A DNA stretch of 64,000 nucleotides from Oxyruncus cristatus. Lineage: Eukaryota; Chordata; Aves; Passeriformes; Cotingidae. A program made the translations under genes and the position numbers. Positions 1 through 13,693 of this stretch are shown piece by piece (position 1 is the first letter of the stretch; every line of letters starts with the position of its first letter). The notes below the pieces were generated by a model. That model did no database searches. It was not told the DNA's origin and was given only the letters and a program-made list of their open reading frames with translations. The stretch is from assembly GCA_013399855.1 (NCBI GenBank), contig VXAY01002371.1, forward strand, positions 1,774,367 through 1,838,366, given 5' to 3'.

Positions 1-3000
1 AAGTAAGTTTCTGATCTCCCTAAGCATTCTGTACCTTGAATTTTTTTTAAATGGAGCAGCAAAGTTCACACAATGATTTTTAGATCCTTGTTAGGATATT
101 TTTAACAAAATTAGTTCTTAGAGTCAGTTTTTACTAACCTCTGCCCTTCTGATTCAATATAATTTGCAAAGATTGTTGTGTATTTGCATGTAATATTTTT
201 TTAGCAAAGAGGGTTCTTGGGAAAAGTTTGAATCAGTATTCCACTCTCACTTCTTCTGTTGAGGTTGGAGTAGCTACAAAAATGCTTGACCTGTGTAAGA
301 AAATAGATCATTACTGTTAAGGTGATGAAACATGAGATTTTCAAGGTAGTCTGGGCACGTGTTATGTGTTTGCATTTCCTTTTTTAAATGTATGATCATG
401 TCAGGGGAAAAGGTTGTTTTTTACAGTATTACTGTTGTGCAACTAAAGGGTCTGTTTATTTTGCTCTTAAATAATCAAACATCCATTCAAAGAACATTGT
501 ACATTCTGAATACATTTTTTTAATGGTAATCAAATTGATATTTCACTAAGCCATGTTTGTTGTTCCATGGTTCTGTGGAATGAGGCCTAAAAGCATTTAG
601 AGTAACTAACATTTTTCATAAGCCTAGTGAAGTGACTTTGTTTCTGCAGTGAGCAATCTTTTCAAGTGGGAAGTCTGGTTTGTATCACTTGAATGAGAGT
701 ATGTTGGCAACAGTCTTGAGTCTTGATACAAGTTTTGGAGCCCGAAATATCACCTTGGATTTGGATTCCCTTCCATTCAGTGTGTCCCTCAGGCACTAAG
801 AACATATCCTTCCATTTCTTGCTTTTTTTTGGTGTTATCCACCTGTTTGTCTTTAACACTCTTTTCTGCTTTATTTGTCTTTGGCCTGAGTTTCTCTGTT
901 GCGAGACAAAGCAGCGTAGCTTCAATGGAGGAAAACCTTTGTGCGTTGCCAGCTAAAGGCTCTTGTTCAGATTTTATTCTGCAGAACACAAATCCCTGTG
1001 AAACTGACTTCAGAACAAGACTGCCTTGCTCTGTGGAGGAAGGAACTTCAACATGAAGATCCTTGTTAGATTATTAAAAGCAATAGTTCATAGAGTGGCC
1101 TACTTAAATAAACTTTGCAGGTAGTCACAAGTGTAAATGTTTGTTCTAATGGTTGTAATTACTGTATGGTTTAAAAAAATACATTTATTCTGGTAACCAG
1201 TTAGAGCATGTGGACAGAGGCTACATGTAGAACTCATTGGTTTATTAAGTGCTGTCCTATTCTACCCTACAAAACTGGAGTCTAAAATGACAGCTACAAA
1301 GTGTGTGCTAGCCCACATTGAAGGTCCCATCCATACAAACAGAGAGCCCAGTGCCTTGTGAATTCTGCGCGGCAAAGCAGTTACCAAGAAACGCCACTGC
1401 TTTCCTGCTTAGCCTGGAGTTTGCCTGAACCCTGTATGGCCATTGAAACCGGATGGGGAAGGTTGATCCCGCAGTTAATTCAGACAGACAGAGTGTGGGC
1501 CAGCTGTGCTGCAGTTGGATAACTACCTGAACAAGTTTAGTTACTTGCTCTTGCTCAAAGTAAAAATTTTCACCGTTCCATGTTTCCCTCGTCGCTCTTC
1601 TCAAGCATTGGATCTGACACTCATTGAATCTTGTATGAGCGATTAGAGTTCACATTCTGCCATGTAGGTTGGTTGCATAAGCTCATAAAAGAACCCAAGG
1701 GGTGCTAGAAATAGCGTAAGGTGTCTGGCAGAACCATGTGACTGGGAGAGGCATTTTAGGGAGCACAGGCTAAGAGACTGGCTCTCAGCCTTACGTAACT
1801 GCATCCAAAGCAGGAACATAAGATGTGACGTAGTCTGCAATTAAATTAATTTCCTGTATAGTGGAATAAATGTCTTTATATATGTGTGTTATCTCACCAT
1901 GATATGGGATGATTATATATAAATCATGTATACAATCTCTATATTTATTGGTTTATATATTTAGTATTTATATCTATTTTTAATTTATTCTTTTATTTGT
2001 TACTTTCACCATAGTTGTTTTAGAGCAGAATCTCCTGCCAGGTTTGTAAACTATTAAGGAGAATGGCATGACTTGAATTTGCAACACAGTTTTACAAATA
2101 CAGACTTTTTAAATTTTCTGTCCTGGTTTAAGCACCCTCCTTCCTCCAGCTGCTTGTTTACAGTCCTGTGCAACCCCTCTCTTTCACCAGCACATCTGTT
2201 TGTAACTTACCCATGTGATAAGCTAAACTGGAGAGTTGGTCTTGACTGAAAACAACTACAGCACAAAAAAATCTTTTTCCTTCCCCTTTGCAAAACAGTG
2301 TTTGGGCAAACAGTTTTGTGTGACGGGGGAAGATGAGATAATGCCACGTAAGAAGGTGTTTTTGCTGAAATAAATATTTATAATATTATAGTCTCATTTG
2401 GAGGTCTAAAGTGCCAGTAAAGCTACTGTAGATGCACTAGTGAATCAGACTGAGCCTGCATTGCTAGAGCAGCTAAGTCTGTCTCCTTTCTCAGCCTTTG
2501 CTCAACTGTTTTTGCATGACGTCCTGGCAGAAACCTATTGCCCTTTTTGTTGGCTTACTTTTCTGCTGACTTAACACAGAAGCAGTTCAGCCCAGAGTCA
2601 CAAAAACACCAGAGCTGGTGCAAGAGAGGGTGAGTTGGGACAGCCAGCAGTGAAAAACCAATCTGTTGTGTAGATCCCACTGTTTGTGTGCCATGGCCAG
2701 GGCAAAAAAAAAAAAAATCCTCTCAAAAAGTTTCTTTTAAAATTTGTTTTTAAACCTTACTTTCTCACTCTGGCCTGCATTGCCTGTTTCTCTGCTTGCT
2801 CTGCGGCCTAAATTGCAGCATGCTGTGCCTTTTGAGTAGTGTCAGGTAGCAATAATGTAGACAGTCTGTTTAAAAAAAAAAAAAAAGTAAACAAAGTTTA
2901 ACCATTGAGTCCTGTTGTGAACTCTCCCTAGCTGAAGGCATTCCCTGCTTCAGTTTCAGGTATCCAAGTGAATCACAGGCTCTCAATAAATTTTAGATAG

Positions 3001-5077
3001 CTTAAGCCTCTTAGTGCAGCTTGTTCTTTCTCTCTTCTCTGAGTCTTGTTGCTCTGTACTGATAACTGAGTCTTTTTCTCTGAGGTTTTGGTATGAGTTT
3101 TGCCACTGAATTTTTCATGCAATAACACCTCAGCTGTTTTTCACTTGTTTGTCTTGTCAGCCTTCTACTGCTTGGGGCCCATTTCCCTGCAGATTCCTCC
3201 CCACCAGTGCTGCGAGCAAGTGTGTCCCGTTGAGGATGGGTGCATGATGCAGGCACCCCCTGCACTGGAGAGAATCCTCACTGATGGCCTGGGAAGTGGC
3301 ACCCTGGAGAATGTTGAGTGTGCCGATCATCACAATTGCCATCAGAGATTTTGTGGTTTCTCACGTGTCTCTTTAGCCTCTGTTTCTGGCATTTCATTTT
3401 CCTTTTGTATGAAAGGTTGCCTAAACTGGCCTGGTTAACTGATTCTACATCACTTGGTTTTGGTGCACCTTAGTTCTTAAGCAGTGAAGAAAGTTGACCT
3501 CTCAGCAGTGGCAAGGAAAGGAGCTTGGCATTAGGGCTGAATCCTGTACTACAAATGAGTGGGGAAGTATTTATGTATTTAAGCAATTACTTCCTTTGAG
3601 GTTTTGATTTGTTATGTGATATTAACCTCTTTCATTCCACTTTTGTTCTTCATCACTTCTCTAGTGAGAAGTAGCTCAAATTCATGGCTGATCCATAAAA
3701 GTTGTTCAATTCCGAAGGCCACATCTGGTGTAAATTGCAACTGAACCCCAAGCCTAACAGCGTCTTGTGCTGGGGCGGAGGTGCCCAGCCCCATGAGTGA
3801 CCCAGTGAGAAAGGTGTGGAGGGAGTAAGATTGGTGCAGTGCTGTGCTACGCTTAGCATCACTTTTGCAGCACCTGTGTCCCTGAAGCTGTAGGTTTTGT
3901 GGCTGTCTGAACTCAGGGCTGTCCTGGGTTGTATTTGTCAGTGTGTCGGAAATGATTGCAGTACGCAACAGGTTGCCCCATCCATCTCTTTAATCCCTTG
4001 AAGGTATTTCATTTGAGTGGAGGAGTTGTAAATCAGAAGACAAGTAAAGCGTGAGTACATGTTTGGAATCCTAAAACAAAGTTTTTCTGAAGTTTGTTTT
4101 TCAGGTTTGGACCTTTCTGATGATTGCTTTCTTTCCTACTCCTAATAAGCATGTTGCATTCAATGCTGAGAGCATGCTGTGCTAGGCAACTTTGTCCTCG
4201 TGGTGTATCAGGTGATAAGAGGAGGATTATTGCAAGCTATTGGTGACTTTCTTAAGAAAGGTTCACTTTCTGTTTCTTTTTTAGTTGGTGCACGTGGTGT
4301 AATTGGAAAGAATTTCTCACACTTTTTGAATGGTATAAACTCAAGTAGAAGCAGTAAATTTTTATAAGCTAAGTAATTGACTCTTTTTATTGTGTTGGTA
4401 CTCTTGTTAAAGTAAACTAATGGTGCTAGTTGCTCTAACTATCTGTTCAGTACACAAAAAGTTGTATTTCAAAGGGTATCCATTTCACATACTCTGAGGA
4501 GACATTGTATAACAAGTTTATAAAGCACCTTATAAAAATTGTATGTGTTTAATACACTAAGCAAATAATCTTCAGTAGATTTTTTAAAATGTCATAAGAC
4601 AACTCAATCCATTTTTTAGTAGCAGTCTTTTTCCAAAAAAGGAAATAAAACCCAAATACTTTGGCTAAACTTCTTTTGGCACCAGTACCCCATGGGATAT
4701 TATTATATTTAAATGTTGAGTTCAAGGATTTATTTTTTATATTTTTTCTTTGCTTGATACCATTAGAAGGGAGTTCCATGCAGTGATCCTTCAGAAAGCT
4801 TTAAAGAAGCTGCCCAGCATCTTTCTAGTCTTGTGTTATTTAATCTCTGACCTCTTATTTTCACAAGAACCAAAATGTAATGTGATTGTATTCCAATATT
4901 TTGCTCTTTGAACAATGTGCTTTTTCTTCCTAAAGTGTTAAAGCAAGGCTAAGGTTTCATGGTACAGGGTGATTGACAGCTTTGTCAGTGTAGGTGTTAC
5001 TTGCCTACTCTACTGTTTGTGTACTGCAAACTAGATAAAGGATGTTCAAAACTTTACAGTGTGTTCTCTGATCCCAT

Positions 5078-5111
5078 TCCTAGAGCAGCTGCTCAAGCAG
5101 CTGTGCTAGGA
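5078..5111 (+). repeat. Near-perfect inverted repeat with two CAGCTG E-boxes
   Basis: TCCTAGAGCAGCTGCT (5078-5093), then CA, then AGCAGCTGTGCTAGGA (5096-5111) form arms matching at 14 of 16 positions. Each arm holds CAGCTG, the type of E-box bound by bHLH factors. Regulatory activity is not shown. Confidence 0.75.
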
Positions 5112-8100
5112 GCAACTGTGACAGTGATGGGGGGAAGGAAGATGATACTGTGTTAGTTGGTATTGCTGCAAGGCTCCTAAAGTCATGGTTTAATAATAAC
5201 AGGAGTCAGTGGTACCCTAAACTGCAAAGTAAGGTACCATTACTGCTAGAAGATCTGTGAATCTGTGCCATTCACTTGAGAGTGCTGATGCCATTCACAT
5301 CCCAGGTGCCCTTTTTATTTCTTTCTTCACAGTTGCTGAGGTAAAAGTGAGTTCCATTTCTTTCATGTGTTGTAAAGTGTAAACAAAAAAATCATCATCT
5401 TCTGCCTTCTGCTTTTAAAATCTCTTCATCTTCCCTTTGCTTTTAAAATCGTAGCAAATTTTCTTATCAGTAAGCAGGAAAGTCTTCAGAGCTGAGATGT
5501 AGCATAACACATTTTTCTTCACTGACAGGAAGTCAGGGTTCCTGAGAGCTGAGCTTACTGCTTTGTCACGAAAAATCTGGGTGCAAATCATGCTTGCTTA
5601 TGAATTGCTTCAACTGAAAGTCAGATGGCAATGATCTAAATTACTTTCTATTGCAGAAAATGCTTAAAACAGTCTCGAAATAATTTATGAATTATTATGT
5701 CAAATGAGAATCAAATCTTTTCTTATATCTTTGTGTGTTCGGAGTCCTTGAGAAAGTTCTGACTCCACATTGTCACTGCATATTTCTTTAAACTTTTTCT
5801 TCTGACCTTTAGGATAGATTGCAAAATAAAACCCTTCAGAAGGATTGAGGAGAAGAAAGCTGTCCTGAACGTTTTTGTGTCAGGAAGCATTCTAGCATTG
5901 ACGTCAGTAGCATATGTCACCGTACTTCAGAGTTGAATTAATTTGAAATCTTATAAATTATGCAAAGGTAGACTCAAAACTGAAAGTTGTTATTGATCGT
6001 GAACTACTGAATTATGTCTAGCCCATATTACACTTACCATAAAAAAAGTGGTGTTTTGCCAAATCAGGAGAGGTGGTGCCGTTTTGAAGACAAAACTTCA
6101 CAAATTAAGTACTGTCTTGTGAGATTTTGCCTTCTTCCATTTAAAAAAAAAAATAAATCTAGAAAGTGTTAGAAATTCACTTGACATTTCCTTGCTACAA
6201 AATGTATTTGTACATGTTTGTTCCCAAATCTGCTGTTTATGTCCAGAATTAGGAGGGGTAATTTACAGGAATAAAATAACATGTGATTATAAATCATCAG
6301 CCACTTAGCATGACTTCTCTGCTGTATGTGACAAGCATATCAGGTGATCTTCAGGAACTGACTGGACTGTAGTTTGAAACTAGCTAGGATTTTTAACTCT
6401 TGCTGCTGGTAAGCTGCCTGGGTTTCCATGACCAGTTTGGACTCATTTGAGTTCTTTTTCTGTAATACTGTGTTACAGCTTTGTCTGCTCTTTCTCAAGT
6501 GATAATTTTTATACTGTCTCTAACTATTCAAGCACTCATTTTTCATACATCACTGTGATTGACTTAATACTGCTAGGCTCCCTGATTCTTCTCCGATGTT
6601 TGCAAGTATGAAGTTCCCAAATTGTAGGTCATATTTTTATCCTTTTTCTCCAATGGCAGTAACTCTTTACCAATAACTTTCATTCTGTTTCTCTTAATTT
6701 TTTACTAAAACCACAGAAAGTTTCCTGTGTGGTATTCTTGTTCCTTTCTATGATAGCAATGCTTTCAAGCCAATACTCTCTATCGGTGTTCCTCTGTCCT
6801 TCTGCTGAGGTGGTTTAACAAATAGTAAATGAGAGGCCTCAGGCTGGTTCTTTCTCCTTTCCCACAGTTCTCCTGTCATGGCTGCCTATTCTTCCCTCTC
6901 TTAATCATGTAGTTACCATTTTCTTCTAGCCTTGCTAACAGACTCCTTTGTATTGCTGTAACAGGCTTTTTTTCCTGAAGGCCACCTTCGTGAGGTGATG
7001 TCATATTTTCATTACTGGAGAAAGCTTTGTATCTGGCCTTGCCTGCCTCTGGTAGACAAAGGTTATATTTCTTACTTCTATACTTCTTCACTTTATTGTT
7101 TTTTAATTATTCTTTTGGAATTTCTGATTCACTCTTTTTTAAGAGTAGTGCATCCAACTCTTGTGTACTTAGGGATTTTTTTTTAATTCCATCTTTAGTA
7201 TATCACAGTAGCCTCACTTTAGTAGCTTCTGGGTTTTAATTTGTGGGGCTGAAGATGCTTGCAATTTGCTTGCATTTCCTTTTTAGGCTCTTGACACTCA
7301 TTCTCTGTGTAGCTGCTCACTCTGTCTTTTCCTTTCCTTTAGAGCCTCTGTGATTAATAGTGAAGCATCTTCTACTCACAAAGTTCACTCTGTAGGATAG
7401 CAAAACCGTGTGTTTGACTGGCTTTCCTCCTAGTGGAGGAGGAGGACCAGGAGTTACCACTGTTCTCAGGCCAGATGTCACATGAGAGACCAGGCATTTT
7501 AATTCGTACATTTAGAGAAGTTTGCATTAATGGGTGAAGTGATTTCAGTATGAGGAAAGCAATGTGGGTGGATGCTGCTCTGTGCCTCACTGACAAAGGA
7601 ATTAAATGGTTTTCTCACAGAGTAGATGTGATTGTGGTACATGTGTGTGTCAGTTGTGTGCAGAATGAAGTGTCACACCGTAACGGAGCTGGCTGGGTCA
7701 GAAACAAGAGGATAACTGGACACACATAACTTAATTAAGAAAGTCCTGTTTTCTTCTCTTCATATGGGTTTTCAGAGTAGAAGGGATGTGTAATGAAACA
7801 GTGTTTGGGATGGGATTGTATGCCTGGGGAATTTGCTATGATGCTGAGGTGGAGGCAGGAAGGGCGTTGTGAATGTTCCTGCTGGCTGGCTGGTAACTAG
7901 AGCTGGCTGGCTCCTGAGAAACTGGTGTCTTGAGGTTACCTGTCCTTTCTCCTCTTTCTTGCCCAGTAAAAGACAAGGAGACAAAGCTGCTGAATCCATC
8001 ATTTGTCACCAGCAGCACACATTCTCTGATGGAGAACTCCCAGTCTGTTGTGTGTCTGGCACTGTGGTGCATGTCAGGAGGCATACATCTTATTGCCACC

Positions 8101-11100
8101 CCTATTTTTGACTAGCTTTCTGGCCTTAAGCAAGTAATTTCAGCCTCCATGTCTGCATGTGTAATCCCATTCTTCTTGATGTGTTTATTCAGTTTATAAA
8201 CTTTCTTGGGGGCAAAAACTGTCTCACCATAACAAAAGGAGAGATGCCAAGCACTACATTAATAGGAGCTTTAAGGTAACAGGGCTTCTGTATGGCAGCT
8301 GCCAATACTTAAACACGCGTCAGGAATTTACTTACAAGCTGACATGGTATTTTAATGTCCTGTATGCTGACCTTTTCTGCAACATGTTAGAGCTTAAAAC
8401 AACTCTTTCCTCTGCCAATGACGTTCATAAATTAAATGGAGTGTACAACTGTTAAGGACTATCCATTATTCTCAGTCTCAGGATAGTTAAACAGAGGTAA
8501 AAATAGATAGAAAGGATCTGCCACTCATTCAGAAAGTAGAGGCACTGCCCAGTTCCTGTTAAATAAAATACCATTCTACTGAGTAGAAACTGATGACATT
8601 GCAACTTCTGTCCTGTTTATTTTCCCTTCCTTCCCCAAGTTAGCAATCTCACCTAATTTTAAAACTCCCAACACATAAGAAGCAATTCCTTTTGTTCTTC
8701 TGTTACCTACTGGTTGTATTGCTTTTATTTATAAGAAGAAAAGAACCAGGGGTTAAAAAAATGCAAACACTAAAATGTAATGTACGCTAGAAAGTCCTCT
8801 TAATTCATCACTTGGCAAAGGAAATAAAAGCAGGCTCCATAGCTAACCGTGTTACTTTTGCTTAGGGTTATTTGGAAGAAAATCCATCATCGTCTCTCCA
8901 TTTGTGAGTATTTCGTATTGACTTACACCCTTTAGCAAGGGTCAGCAGGGCAGAGTATGCATAAAGAGTTCAAGTCCCATTTCAAAGACTGAATTTTAAT
9001 TTTGGCAGATGGTTTATTTTTAATATCAGTTGCAAATGTAAGCTCTTTATTAGGTTTTTGTTTGTTTCTTTTACTGACCTTTTGATACTGAAATCTAATG
9101 TTCCTTTCGTGGACAACTTGTATAAGAATTAGGTTTGTTCAGATATTTCCATCATGTTGGGGAAACTGGTTTTTGGGTTTTATTTTCTGATTTGTTGTTC
9201 TGAGTCTACAGGCAGAAGTGCTTTGTTTTCTGAAAGCTTTTATTATTAAAATTGCTAATAGTGTGCGCATACGGAGGGGGCAATGTTTGTTTATTTAATT
9301 TGTGTATTTACTTTTAGAACAGTTGACTGAAATCTTCATGGCGACAGAGAAGTAAATACAAATGTAAAATGTGGAGAGGACATAAGTACATGTATTTCCA
9401 TTTTTGATAGTGGTAATTATAGTTGGCAAAGTTTTAATATCATTTAGTACGATTATATATTTTGTGTAGTTGGTTTTCTGTTTTCCGTTAGTATTCCATA
9501 AACACATACACACTTGAGAGCTCGGTTAACAGGTGTTTCAGAAAGAATTGTTTGAAGTTAGATTTTCTTATTTGTAATCAGAACTCTGCAATGTTTTCTT
9601 CTCATCCTGTGCTACCCGCTCTACGAGCCCAGTTAAGATAATATGGTTTGGGGAAAAAGTCAAGGTATATCTTTAGATATTCCTGGAAGAAAAATGCTTG
9701 TGCAGAGCGTTCCAAGGATTTTTATTTACAGATGTTTGGTTTTGCCTCAGACATGTTATGAAGTACTCTATGAGAAGACAGTATAAAAGAAAAATACTGT
9801 GATTTCTCTGAAAATACGCTAACTTTAATTTGTTGGTTTGGGTTTATGGTTTGTTTTTTTTTTTTTTTAATTTTCGAGAAACAAACTATGTGTGTTATTC
9901 TGTGCTGGGAATTTTAAGAGCAAATAGTTATTTCTTTTTGAAAACAGTAATTAGATTGCTTACATATCTGATCTTATGACTTAGTGGGTTGTTAGCTTTA
10001 AAGAAAAATTCAAGAATTCATGACTAGAGATATAAATTTATTTCTAAACTGTTTTTAAACATGCTAATTAGATTGCAAATAATGCTAGGTTATGTATTGG
10101 CCAGTATGATTTGTTAATGGAAAGAGTGTTACTTTGGCAAATAGCCAAAGTGCATTTGAAGGTCAGATGTTGACGATATTTAACAGTGTTCAGAGGCTGT
10201 TCTCTGATTCTATAAAATAATACATTAAAAGACAAGATTAATATCCTAAATGGCATCTCAAGGTCAGTTTGCTGCTCTGACCTTGTAATTTAATTTTTGC
10301 AATTTTATAAAACTGCTGTTTAATTAATTTTATTTGATTGAGAAAACAGATTAGATTCGGATATAGTAAGAGAAAATGTAGGTTACAGCCATTTTTAAAT
10401 TTTAGGTGACCTGTCTCCCTTTTATATGGTTGTTCTGTTGTTGGTCCCTTTATCCCTGATTTGCTATGCTGACAGCTTTATTGAACCTGACAATCTCAAA
10501 CTCTTCAACTGTGCTTCCTGCAGTAATAAGGCACATACTTGTAATGTATCTTCTGCTTGGCTCTGACTGCAAGCTCTGAGTAGGAATGAAGCTTCAGGGA
10601 CAGAGCAGATGCTTTACATGCATGAGGACACAGCATCTATGTGCTGCCTCCATCTACTGCATCTCAAACAGAGCTCCCGAGAGGCTGAGTAACAGCTTCA
10701 TAAATCAATGGTTGCAGGTTCAGCTTTTCCTGGAGCCCATTAGGAATTCAGTGTATGGTTTGGTGTTCTTCACTGCACGAGGGGCGAGAAATCACAAAAA
10801 ATGTGGGGGAGGGCTAAGGATGATAGAGTAGCTGAGATGACAAGTTGATGGGCAATTATGAAGAGGAACTGAAAAAAGAATTAATAATTTATAATCTGTA
10901 GTAAAGAGGGATCAACTAATAATGTAGAAATATTTCAGAAATGGTAATGAGTAGTTTGCAATGGCAATTCTGTCGCCTTGATTACATAAATTGTGTTTAA
11001 GTGGAGAAATTCACAATAGGCATTAAAGAATTGGTCTATCCATGAGCAGCTGAAAGGATTTGTCTTCTAAACTAACAGAATTATGGTTTGGTTTGACTTT

Positions 11101-11318
11101 GGTTTTGATTGTGTTCTTAATTAAGAAGTTCCTCTAGGAAAATCCTTCTCCATGTGTGATTTGTTGGTGTGTCACCTTAGTACCTTCTCTCTCCTTAGTT
11201 TGTAATTCTTTCTGTAAGATAGATTACACATGACACATATACGGTCCAACAGACAGTTATTTTCCACAGCATTTTTTACCAGTTGAGTTCTTTTTCCTTA
11301 TCCAAAAATTATAGGGAA

Positions 11319-11343
11319 TATATATATATAGAGAGAGAGAGAG
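11319..11343 (+). repeat. Compound microsatellite (TA)6(GA)6
   Basis: TATATATATATA is joined directly to GAGAGAGAGAGAG. Compound dinucleotide repeats like this are usually length-polymorphic. Confidence 0.92.
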
Positions 11344-12198
11344 TTGCTCCTGGTGCATTTCCCCATGCACAGGCTATTTCACAAAGTCTGTGCAGCACAG
11401 TGGACTTTACATGCCTGCTTCTTTTATCCTCCTCTGCTCTTCTGTGGCTTGTGCTGCATGTTCTCATCATTAGACATTTTTTCCTGTCTCCCAAAATACT
11501 ACCAACGGTACCTGATGTTTTCTTTCTCTATGGAAAGTCTGTTTATTGATATCTTAAATTTTGTATGCATTTCATACACATATTGCACTCTATGTAGAAT
11601 AATTTCTGCCCTCACAGACCTCTCAAGATAAGCCCTTGGGATGGTCTTGTAGAGTAATTTACAGCCTCTGCATCTGATTTTTCAATGGGTCATCAAGACA
11701 AACTGCTAGAGCAGGGGAATACTCTTCTTCCTGGGGATAGGTAACAGGAGATGCCCTTTCCCATGTATTTCCAAAACATGTCTCAGTAGTTTTGTCAAGA
11801 ATAGTGTTGGTGTCCTCTCCCAGGCCAATAATGAAAGGAAGGCATCCTTACTCCTAACAAAGACTAAGTGGAATGAAAGAAAACCAGAACCTGTTTGTCC
11901 ATGTAGGAGAGGGATTCACTACATGTCTACACTGAAAAGGCAGTGCCTAAGTCATGGGCAAAATCATTATCATAACAAGCAAGTATTCCCCAGGATTTTA
12001 GAAGGGCAGAGTGGAGAATACTTCTCAAAGTATGTGCCTCGGTAAAGAGTGAGGGGGGAGTTTTAACAAGGCTGCAGCCCAGGGCGAATAGTTGCATGCA
12101 TTGTGGAGTAGGCTTACACTTTAGTGATTGATGACTCTGTGCCTGGCATGCTTCGGGTGATTGCGCCAAGTGACAGGAGCATTGATCATCATGATTCA

Positions 12199-12230
12199 GC
12201 GGCGGCTCTTTGTTGTGTGGCATCCGCCGC
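12199..12230 (+). repeat. GC-only inverted repeat (GCGGCGG/CCGCCGC)
   Basis: GCGGCGG at 12199-12205 pairs perfectly with CCGCCGC at 12224-12230 across an 18-nt spacer. It is the most CpG-dense spot I noticed in the intron. Confidence 0.8.
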
Positions 12231-12400
12231 AGCCTCAGCCAACACTACCCTTCTGCTGTCCATGCACAGATGCTTTTGTTTTGTGATGAGAACAAGGAGG
12301 AGCGTGTGTGGCTGGCAAGGTGATTTCCTGACCTCATGGCCTCTCGCAGCCATGCCCGTCTGAAGGCACACAGGAGTGCAAGAACGCTCACAGCCCGGCG

Positions 12401-12420
12401 TGTGGTGGTGGTGGTGGTTG
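12401..12420 (+). repeat. Short (GTG)n trinucleotide repeat
   Basis: About six GTG/GGT units end in TTGG, adjoining a locally CG-rich patch at 12120-12420. Confidence 0.85.
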
Positions 12421-13675
12421 GTTAAATGGATTTTGTCTCTGAGTTGTGATAGGCTGTGATGGTAGCTTGTATGGCTGCAAAAAAATCTGTATTCATCATT
12501 CGCTACCAGTATGATCACTCATTTCCTTGTTGTATTTCTGCTGCTCTTTAGAAAGTACGTCCTCTTCCAGGGCATGTGCTGAAGTGGTGTTTTGTTTCAA
12601 GAATAAGATCTTTTGCATTCCTTCTTTCCTTTTTCACAACACGGTGCAATATTGGTGCTAAAGCAGGTGTTACTTCATGACCATTTGATGAAATGATTAG
12701 AACTTTACCAGAGAAGAAATTTCAGGCTCTCTGCCTGCCTCTTGAACTTAGTGTTTTCCAGATGCATGTAACATAGTTCTTCGAAGCATGTTCAAAGTCC
12801 ATTTTCTTTTGAAGGGGGGTGTAGGAGGACCCAAAAAACTGAGAGCTCAACAGAAAGCACTTTCATTTCAATGGAAGGTATATTTATGGAAGGAGCTTCA
12901 GTCAACTGGATTGTTTAAAAGTGAAAGTAAATGAAAGTCTGGTAGTGAGATACACAGAGAGACACATGGTTTAAGTGTGATGAAATTTATTTTAAGCCCT
13001 TAGGGTAATAACATGGGTACCATAAGTTAATATACTCCTTGCAATTCCAGAATAGTAAAGGAATGGCCTTAAATAAAGATCCATCAGTGCTGCTGTTAAT
13101 TATTCCTTCCACGCAACTCCAAATAAAAAACTGGTGACGTTTTAATTTTGTAATCAGCAGAAGATTAATAATTCTTTTGCCAAAGGCCATGATGATCTTT
13201 TAAGTATGTAACGTAATTGCCTTATTCCTGTGCCATTAATTGTGCTCCATTTTAAAAATGTGGTCATCTGTCTTATGAGCAAATGATACTCTGTTACCTC
13301 AAAGGAGACGTGCTATGAATGGTGAAAGGATGCAATCTAAAATTCACAGTTCTTTTGATTGAATTTTTTAGTTAAAATTGTGACAGAAGGAGATTACAAA
13401 AGGGGGAACTGTGTATATTTGGTTAGAATATTCAACTATGCATTGCAATTCATGTCAGGACCCAACACTTAGCTTACGAGCTATGGGTCTTTACATGAGT
13501 ATAGGACACAGAAGTTAAGAGAAAGTGACTGTAAAACCCCACAGGCTTAGCAGAGGCATTCAAAGAAACCTGTATCCCATGAATCTACATACAGCTTACT
13601 TCATTTCTATTGGAATGTATTGTTTGTGTCTTGTAAGAACATCTTCAGGTTTTTAAATCTCTAGTAATAAATCTA

Positions 13676-13693
13676 AATAATGAGCTCATTATT
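13676..13693 (+). repeat. Perfect 18-bp palindrome
   Basis: AATAATGAGCTCATTATT equals its own reverse complement, centred on a SacI-like GAGCTC. Weaker symmetry extends outward (CTAGTAATA on the left, ATTAG on the right). Confidence 0.9.

Noticed and set aside
1..8. AAGTAAGT at the left edge as the donor of the preceding exon
   Set aside because: It resembles a donor, but only two possible exon bases are present. Ending in A would make the split codon ATA (isoleucine) where a valine is expected, and no coding sequence is visible to confirm it.
2121..2170. TGTCCTGGTTTAAGCACC as the start of another ERVL-like LTR
   Set aside because: Only about 11 bases resemble the LTR start; no LTR-like sequence or 3' end follows.
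3100..3438. 112-codon + strand open frame with many cysteines
   Set aside because: The cysteine spacing matches no family I know and no flanking splice sites make an exon. It is treated as chance.
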